Part shown: positions 7,474 through 12,551 of the stretch, in pieces | Position numbering within the stretch: the stretch's first letter is position 1 | Layout of the letters: the number at the start of each line of letters is the position of its first letter | Position numbers and translations under genes: made by a program | The notes under the pieces: generated by a model | Told to the model about the DNA's origin: nothing | The model's input: only the letters and a program-made list of their open reading frames with translations | The model's database searches: none | Assembly (NCBI GenBank): GCA_947447315.1 | Contig: CANFJD010000054.1 | Coordinates: 1-12,551, forward strand | Direction of reading: 5' to 3' | Length of the DNA: 12,551 nt | From: Fimbriimonadaceae bacterium | GTDB lineage: Bacteria > Armatimonadota > Fimbriimonadia > Fimbriimonadales > Fimbriimonadaceae

Positions 7474-8606
7474 GGCTTCACCTCAATGGTGAAAGAGAGG
7501 GTCTTTATGACTCCAGCCCGCTGCACTTGGCAGAATGCGCGATACTTCGCCGCCTTTGGGAATCGCGCGTTGAAGGTGATTTCGCCTGGCTTCACCATGG
7601 TCTCGTCGGCGGGATGACTGTGCACGGCAGTCAGGCCATCCTGGCTAAAAATCATCAGATGACCCATTGCGCCTAGCCAGGGTTGAATATCCGAGATTGG
7701 CTGTCCGTCTGCGTTCGAAAGTTGGACGGTAATCGGGACACTCCGTCCCACTGGTAAACCGTTCGGGGTCAGTAATTGGCCCTGAATCTCGTCAGCCACG
7801 GCACGATTTTGATTTGCCCAGCCAGAAGCGAGAGCGGTTGGCCCCGAGACACTTAGAGAGTTGCCGAGAATCATGGAGCCGGAGCCCTGGGGGGCTACGT
7901 CTGCAAACAACAGGAACTTTCCGCCGGTAGGTAGGTTCAAATCCACCCGCCACGAACCGTCTGGCTGCTGCTCTGGGTGTTCGTGCAGAAACCAGCCAAA
8001 GTCAGATCGGGCGATCAGCAAATGGAACTTGCGTTCGTGGGCCGTATCGAAATCCTTAACTGTCTCGCGAGTGGCCGTTTTCACGATGTTGAGGATCAAT
8101 TGTTTGGTCTCTCCCGCTTTCCAGTCGCGAGAGTTCGCTAACGCCAGAATATATGGCTTAGGTTTTTTCGCGGATGCGGGGCGCTCGTCTTTCACTTCGA
8201 CCGTAAAGGTGGCGTTTACCGCCGAGCTACACCCGGGGGGCGTGATTTCAAGCTGGATTTTGTAAGCTCCACCGTGCGGGAATTGCACCGTGATGCCGTA
8301 ATCTCCCGGCACGCCTTCGCGATGGATCTTTGGCCGCATCGCGGGCATCCCAGCCATTTCTGGCATCGTGACGGTGCCAACCACCGCGCAGTTGGGAACG
8401 CCAGCGGGCCCTTGGATCGGATCATCCTGCCGCGGGTCGGAAACTCGAAATTCGATATCAATCTCCTCCCCGGCGTAGATTCCTTCCGGAGGGACGCGGA
8501 GCTCAACTCGGTACGGTCCGGCAGTTACAACCGGAGAATCATCCGCAAATGCGGGATAGGCGACGATGGCCAACAGCAGGTTGGCGAGATACAACGATGT
8601 TTTCAT
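7470..8606 (-). CDS. exported three-module Met/His-rich protein (YtkA-like domain), probable metal handling
   Basis: This is a 378-aa protein with a signal peptide ending near AYPAFA (residue 21). Module 1 (about 28-138) is a YtkA/FixH-like beta-sandwich with four spaced Met residues in MPEMAGMPAM (81, 84, 87, 90) and His95. Module 2 (about 150-255) contains FHLLIARSDFGWFLHEHP, with His208 and His210. Module 3 (about 270-378) contains GAMGHLMIFSQDGLTAVHSHP, with His316, His329 and His331. Paired HxHP motifs and Met clusters of this kind occur in extracytoplasmic proteins near copper genes, so binding of Cu or a similar ion in the periplasm is a reasonable inference, not a demonstrated activity. 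It is the middle gene of the operon: 73 nt follow the lipoprotein stop, and its own stop overlaps the next start by 4 nt, implying coupled translation. The ribosome site (AAGAG) is weak. Confidence 0.75.
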   Translation of the reverse strand: MKTSLYLANLLLAIVAYPAFADDSPVVTAGPYRVELRVPPEGIYAGEEIDIEFRVSDPRQDDPIQGPAGVPNCAVVGTVTMPEMAGMPAMRPKIHREGVPGDYGITVQFPHGGAYKIQLEITPPGCSSAVNATFTVEVKDERPASAKKPKPYILALANSRDWKAGETKQLILNIVKTATRETVKDFDTAHERKFHLLIARSDFGWFLHEHPEQQPDGSWRVDLNLPTGGKFLLFADVAPQGSGSMILGNSLSVSGPTALASGWANQNRAVADEIQGQLLTPNGLPVGRSVPITVQLSNADGQPISDIQPWLGAMGHLMIFSQDGLTAVHSHPADETMVKPGEITFNARFPKAAKYRAFCQVQRAGVIKTLSFTIEVKP

Positions 8607-8679
8607 GGCTCTTGCTCATTCGTAAAGAAACGACGACGAGGAGAGCGCGGGCAACGGCCCAGGCGACTTCTCCGGCAAC

Positions 8680-9084
8680 CTAGCGGGCCGGGGGAGATCG
8701 ATCGGACGGAAATCGGACAGGGATGGCGGGCGGTGGATCGCTATCGGTCGCGCGGATTGGCACCCTATTTGGAGAATCGCCGGGAGCATCCAACCGGGAA
8801 GGTAACGAAAGGGCGGTCAAATCTAGCTCAGGCGCAACCGTCGGGATAGACGAGGTCAAGGCTGGCGTGGGCATGACCGACTTTGCGGTCGTCTGACAGT
8901 CACAAGTCACAGCCGGGGTTGTGATCGCCGGTGTGGCCGCGCAACAGGAATGCGCCTTCACCTTCTGCTGGCAACACGGCATTTTGCAGGCCGCCAGGGG
9001 GCGTGGCACGCCGAAAGAGACAAATGCCATCCACAGCAGGGCCATCACCATCAAGGCGCGTCCTGAACTGTGTCCCACACTCAC
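8680..9084 (-). CDS. small Cys-rich exported protein, lipoprotein candidate
   Basis: This 134-aa protein is the first gene of the metal operon. A hydrophobic segment (residues 10-26) leads to the lipobox-like LAAC (30-33), so Cys33 may be lipid-modified. Clustered cysteines follow: Cys33, 37, 38, 47, 48, 61 and 63, with His45 among them (CKMPCC, HSCC, CDC). The rest is a low-complexity Pro/Ser/Thr/Asp-rich tail, probably disordered. A thiol-rich cluster at the membrane surface suggests soft-metal binding, but I recognise no named family. The GTG at 9084 has no clear ribosome site. An ATG at codon 12 has AGGA 9 nt upstream but would leave a signal peptide without a positive charge. Start and lipidation are therefore uncertain. 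Confidence 0.6.
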   Translation of the reverse strand: MSVGHSSGRALMVMALLWMAFVSFGVPRPLAACKMPCCQQKVKAHSCCAATPAITTPAVTCDCQTTAKSVMPTPALTSSIPTVAPELDLTALSLPSRLDAPGDSPNRVPIRATDSDPPPAIPVRFPSDRSPPAR

Positions 9085-9125
9085 TCAAACGAGACGAAAC
9101 CAATATTTGTTCCGCCATCCCTGAT

Positions 9126-9154
9126 GTTGGGTCGGGTAACTAGCCCGACCCAAC
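9126..9154 (-). terminator. strong hairpin between the protease gene and the metal operon
   Basis: GTTGGGTCGGG (9126-9136) and CCCGACCCAAC (9144-9154) form a perfect 11-bp inverted repeat with a 7-nt loop. It starts 7 nt after the protease stop on the minus strand. No T-run follows on the minus strand, so it is not a classical intrinsic terminator. It may act as a terminator with another factor, protect the protease mRNA 3' end, or attenuate read-through into the metal operon. Confidence 0.5.
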
Positions 9155-9161
9155 CGGCGCT

Positions 9162-11657
9162 CTAGTTCTTTACGATTAGGCGGACGTTTGTGGATACCGG
9201 CCCCAGTCGCACCCCGTTTCGGTACAGTGCCCACTGGAAGTCGTAGGTCCCGGCCAAAGCCGGTGCCGTTAGATTTAGCAGAAACGTGAAATCTTCGCCC
9301 GTGCTGACCACGGAGCCTGGACTCAATGGGAACGATTTGCGTCCCCAGCGGGTTGTCGCCGTGGGATTTTCGGCTACCAGCGAGAACCGGTTTCGTGCCC
9401 CAGCTGCCCATGGCAAACCGCCCGTATTTCTGAATTTCAAGCTTGCTGAGAATGCGGTGTTTTTCACTACCGAAGTTGGCGTCGTCTGGGAAATAAACGC
9501 TGCATTGTAGGTCTGCGAAAGCCGCTTAAACGGAACCGAATCGGTTGTTGTCACCAAACCCGCTCCGTTGGTGTACTTAGCCGTCGCGTAATACTGACCG
9601 CCATCCTTCATCGCAACCGGCGGCATGTAAATCACCGGACCAGTGCCCGTGACTTCCGTATCGCCGGCGATCTCGGCCCCACCCGGTGTCGTACCGATCC
9701 GGATCGTCACCTTGTCGATGCCCGACTCTGTATCGTATCCCCAGTGGGTGAACTGAATGGTGTCCCCTTCCGACGCTAGATAATGGAAGTAGGGAACCAC
9801 CGGTGGGGTTGAATCATCCACTCCATTGACGTAGAAGTCGGTGCCCGGCTGATCGGACCCTGGGACCACGATAGCCCTCTTTGTCTTGGTCGTGCCTCCC
9901 AATGTGCAGTAAATCTTGAACTCGCCAGCAGGAAGCTGGTCGTACCGGTACGTTCCGTCTGCTCGGGTCGTGGTGTTGAAGATTGTGCCGCCGGAGAGTA
10001 ATTGAGCTTTCACCGGAACGTTCGGCGTGGCAACTTGACCGTTGTACACGATGCCCATGATCGAACCCGCCGTCGCGGTTCGAGTGTCTTCATCCGCCAA
10101 CAGCAGAGCCGTGTCAAGCGATCCAAATCCTTGCGTGTTCTCCCAAGACCCTTTCGGAGCCCCGTAAACGCCGATCGCCGATCGCTCGATGGCCCGGAAC
10201 GCGCGGAGATTTGCCCATCCGTCGCCAGCTCGGATTCCGGTCTTGCCGTAGTACAACCCGGCCGAACCAGCCACCACGGGACAAGCCATGGAAGTTCCAA
10301 CCAAATATCCGTAGCCAAATCCGTAGCCGGGAGGGGGTTCCCCACCGGTACCGGCATGGTAAATCGGGTTGTCACCCCGCATCGTCGTGCTGTACATGTA
10401 AACGTACATTCCCACCGGATTCTCCGGGTCAAGAATGATCACGGCGTCGCCGCCAGGTGCTCCAACACAGAGATACGATCCCGTGCCGGCGTAGTAGTCG
10501 CTCGCGTGGGCATACCCGGGACCGTTCGCGGTTACCGCCAATGCACCGCTACACGCGGCAGGATAGATAGGCCCCAAATCGCCGCCTCCGGCGCCATTTT
10601 CGTTGCCCGCGCAAACCACCAGGACGCCCTTTTGCCACGCGTAGGTGACGGCGTCCTGAAACAGTTGGGAGTAATTCGTGGTACCCAGCGACATGTTGAT
10701 GATGTCGGCCCCGTTGTCGGCGGCATAGAGTATCGCGGCCGCGGCGTCGGCATCAGATCCGTTACCGGTGTCATCGAATACCCGGAGAACCATTCCCTGC
10801 GAGTTATGGCCCAGTCCGATCATGCCCTTGCCCTCAAAGCTAGCCCCGTTGTTTCCGCTGGCAAAGGCCAAGCCAGCAACGTGAGTTCCGTGTCCCAGGG
10901 TGTCTTCTATCGGACCCGATTCGTAGGCACCAAACGTAAAGTAACCGCTACGGGCAAAGTCAATTTGACCGCCATTAAGGATGTCGGTGTCGTCGCCGCC
11001 GTTAGCAAAATCGGGGTGGGTGACATCCACGCCGGTGTCAATGATCGCAATCGTGGGTTCAGTTCCAGTCTTGGTGGTCCAGTCCGACCATACGCCTGGG
11101 AAGTCATCCCAGGCGGCCATTGCCTCGGTATCGTCCAGATACCAAAGTCGCCGAAACTCAACGTTATCTCCCAGCAGCACCATTGGCTCTGTAGTTTCAA
11201 TGACGTTGAAATCGGGGTCACTGGGGTCAGGAATCAATGGATAGATCTTGTTAAGCGGTTCGGCATAGCTGACGACACGGTTCGCCAATAACTGACGCAC
11301 CGTGGTTTGTACGTCCTGACCGGCCGGTAACTTCCAAATAGTCCAGTTAGAGTTGTAAACCCGACTTCGCATCACCGCTCGCTCCATCCCCGGAATCACA
11401 AATCGGCCTTCTCGTCGACGTGTCTGAAAGAGATCTTTTGCCTGAGCGGGAGTGAGGCGGATCTTAACGTAGCCCGGGATCGTTGCGTTCAGCTTTCGCG
11501 GGATCGTGTTAAATTTTCGCAGTGCGAGGCTAAGGGTGCGTAGCGCGTCGGCCCCCGGCAGAATGGGGCGCGGGCGGATCTGGGAATGACCTAAGCTCAC
11601 CAAACCTAGGCAGGTGACAGCTAGTGATGCAAAAATAGACAAGCGGCGGCTTCTCAT
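9162..11657 (-). CDS. secreted subtilisin-like serine protease (S8) with C-terminal Ig-like domains
   Basis: This 831-aa protein begins with a signal peptide (MRSRRLSIFASL to about residue 25) and a propeptide (about 27-195) ending in a thermitase-like YAEPLNKIYPLIPDPSDP segment. The S8 catalytic domain (about 200-525) has Asp207 (IAIIDTGVDVTHPDF), His256 (GHGTHVAGLA), oxyanion Asn352 (CAGNENG) and Ser456 (GTSMACPVVAG), so it should be active. Three beta domains follow. A carboxypeptidase-regulatory-like domain spans about 530-612 (SIMGIVYNG, TRADGTYRYDQLPAGEF). An Ig-like domain spans about 620-712. The last (718-831) resembles the NBR1 four-Trp (FW) Ig domain, with Trp750, Trp771 and Trp809. 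It probably degrades extracellular protein. The ATG has GGAG 8 nt upstream. It is 94 nt downstream of the aldehyde dehydrogenase gene on the same strand. Confidence 0.93.
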   Translation of the reverse strand: MRSRRLSIFASLAVTCLGLVSLGHSQIRPRPILPGADALRTLSLALRKFNTIPRKLNATIPGYVKIRLTPAQAKDLFQTRRREGRFVIPGMERAVMRSRVYNSNWTIWKLPAGQDVQTTVRQLLANRVVSYAEPLNKIYPLIPDPSDPDFNVIETTEPMVLLGDNVEFRRLWYLDDTEAMAAWDDFPGVWSDWTTKTGTEPTIAIIDTGVDVTHPDFANGGDDTDILNGGQIDFARSGYFTFGAYESGPIEDTLGHGTHVAGLAFASGNNGASFEGKGMIGLGHNSQGMVLRVFDDTGNGSDADAAAAILYAADNGADIINMSLGTTNYSQLFQDAVTYAWQKGVLVVCAGNENGAGGGDLGPIYPAACSGALAVTANGPGYAHASDYYAGTGSYLCVGAPGGDAVIILDPENPVGMYVYMYSTTMRGDNPIYHAGTGGEPPPGYGFGYGYLVGTSMACPVVAGSAGLYYGKTGIRAGDGWANLRAFRAIERSAIGVYGAPKGSWENTQGFGSLDTALLLADEDTRTATAGSIMGIVYNGQVATPNVPVKAQLLSGGTIFNTTTRADGTYRYDQLPAGEFKIYCTLGGTTKTKRAIVVPGSDQPGTDFYVNGVDDSTPPVVPYFHYLASEGDTIQFTHWGYDTESGIDKVTIRIGTTPGGAEIAGDTEVTGTGPVIYMPPVAMKDGGQYYATAKYTNGAGLVTTTDSVPFKRLSQTYNAAFISQTTPTSVVKNTAFSASLKFRNTGGLPWAAGARNRFSLVAENPTATTRWGRKSFPLSPGSVVSTGEDFTFLLNLTAPALAGTYDFQWALYRNGVRLGPVSTNVRLIVKN

Positions 11658-11751
11658 GAGTCAAGCTCCGGGCGTAATCATCCCGTATGAATAGTTTAAG
11701 GCGAATCTTTCCAATTGCATGTTCCCATTGAGGCAAATATTGCTAAATGTT

Positions 11752-12551
11752 TCAGGTGCGAATGGTTTTTGATCGGTAAGTCCGCAACGCCGCGATAGCC
11801 ACTGGAATGCCTTCGCGTCCCAATCCGCTTTGGCCGTCACCGCCGTAAGGAAGCGCATCAAAGCGAACGCTGGGAGGGCAATTAATCGTGAGGCCAGGGT
11901 ACGCGATTGACTGCTCGGCCCACGCCCAATCTTCTTCGTTACTCGAGTAAACGGCGGCGTGGATGCGAAATGGAGACTTAGTTAAATTTGTGGAAACCTC
12001 GGTCCGATCTTGCCAGCGGTGGACGGTTACTAACGGGCCGAACGCTTCTTCCTGAAGGACTCGCCAAGTTGGGTCTCCCGATGAAGGTACTTCAATTACG
12101 GTGGGGTGGACCAAGTTGCCGTTACGATTAACCGGTGTTCCCGTCTCCGCGATCAGTCCTTCAATGCGATCAGCAGCGGCTCTATCGATGAGCGGACCGC
12201 AAACGGTAACCGGGTCCGACGGATCTCCCGTTGGGCAAACCTGTGCCGCGACTCGCAGTCGCTCGATCACATCGTCAGCCATCGAGTCATGTACCCACAC
12301 CTGTTGGGTTGAAATGCAAATTTGCCCCGCGTAACTAAACGCACTTGCCGCAATATCAGGGATAGCGTTCGCCTGGTTTGCACCCGGAAACAACACGACG
12401 GGTGCCATGCCCCCAAGTTCCAAGATGGCTGTGCGCTTTGCCTTCGCCCGCAGGCTCCATCCAACTTTTACCGATCCAGTGAAACTGAAAACAGCCACCC
12501 GGTCATCGCTTACCGCCCGTTGTGCATCTTCATCAGCTCCGTGCCAAGCCT
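11752..12551 (-). CDS. NAD(P)-dependent aldehyde dehydrogenase, C-terminal part (5' end outside window)
   Basis: The frame is open from the right edge to TGA at 11754-11752, giving 265 residues. A GTG at 12498 is internal to the fold, not the start. The fragment oxidises an aldehyde to an acid using NAD(P). It shows the cofactor-contact motif FTGSVKVG, the general base Glu44 of LELGG, the nucleophile Cys78 of AGQIC, GPLIDRAAADRI, the LQEEAFGPLVTV motif and the C-terminal PYGGDGQSGLGREG segment. The N-terminal Rossmann part is outside the window. The overall pattern resembles the lactaldehyde/succinate-semialdehyde group, but the substrate cannot be assigned. I see no functional link to the protease downstream. 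Confidence 0.92.
   Translation of the reverse strand, partial: AWHGADEDAQRAVSDDRVAVFSFTGSVKVGWSLRAKAKRTAILELGGMAPVVLFPGANQANAIPDIAASAFSYAGQICISTQQVWVHDSMADDVIERLRVAAQVCPTGDPSDPVTVCGPLIDRAAADRIEGLIAETGTPVNRNGNLVHPTVIEVPSSGDPTWRVLQEEAFGPLVTVHRWQDRTEVSTNLTKSPFRIHAAVYSSNEEDWAWAEQSIAYPGLTINCPPSVRFDALPYGGDGQSGLGREGIPVAIAALRTYRSKTIRT

Noticed and set aside
7084..7617. 177-aa open frame on the plus strand
   Set aside because: It is antisense to the junction of two well-supported minus-strand genes and has no family resemblance.
10002..11291. 429-aa open frame on the plus strand
   Set aside because: It lies fully antisense to the catalytic part of the subtilisin-like protease, has no ribosome site or recognisable domain, and its composition is that of a shadow frame.

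Overview
The window looks like chromosomal DNA of a diderm (Gram-negative type) free-living bacterium. It encodes an outer-membrane beta-barrel protein, a probable lipoprotein, several exported proteins and a large AfsR/SARP-like regulator, and two genes start with TTG. Armatimonadota (Fimbriimonas-like) is my best guess, with Acidobacteriota as the alternative; this is an impression from family content, not a measured assignment. I see no insertion sequence, phage gene, CRISPR array or integrase.

Layout. Left end: the 3' end of an N-acetylmuramoyl-L-alanine amidase (+), then a minus-strand pair of an IsdG/HmoA-like ABM-domain monooxygenase and tRNA-Arg(CCG). The monooxygenase has a good sigma70-type promoter and a symmetric operator candidate at the predicted transcription start. 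Next come two plus-strand genes: an orphan MalK/UgpC-type ABC ATPase with a strong intrinsic terminator, and a single-domain globin preceded by two tandem 11-bp repeats.

From 2785 to the right edge every gene is on the minus strand. In transcription order they are: an aldehyde dehydrogenase (cut by the window edge), a secreted multidomain subtilisin-like protease, a three-gene metal-handling operon (small Cys-rich lipoprotein candidate, three-module Met/His-rich exported protein, Cys-rich beta-barrel protein), and a long AfsR/SARP-type regulator.

Two things stand out. First, the regulator is one uninterrupted reading frame of about 935 codons except for two in-frame stops, a TAG inside the DNA-binding domain and a TAA at the ATPase/TPR junction. 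There is no frameshift. It is either a very recent nonsense pseudogene, a gene expressed in pieces, or a recoded gene. Second, the metal operon includes an unusual fusion in which two copies of an eight-cysteine module precede an outer-membrane barrel. With its Met/His-rich and Cys-rich neighbours it looks like a little-described cell-envelope system for copper or a similar soft metal. The metal role is inferred from residue content and gene context, not shown.
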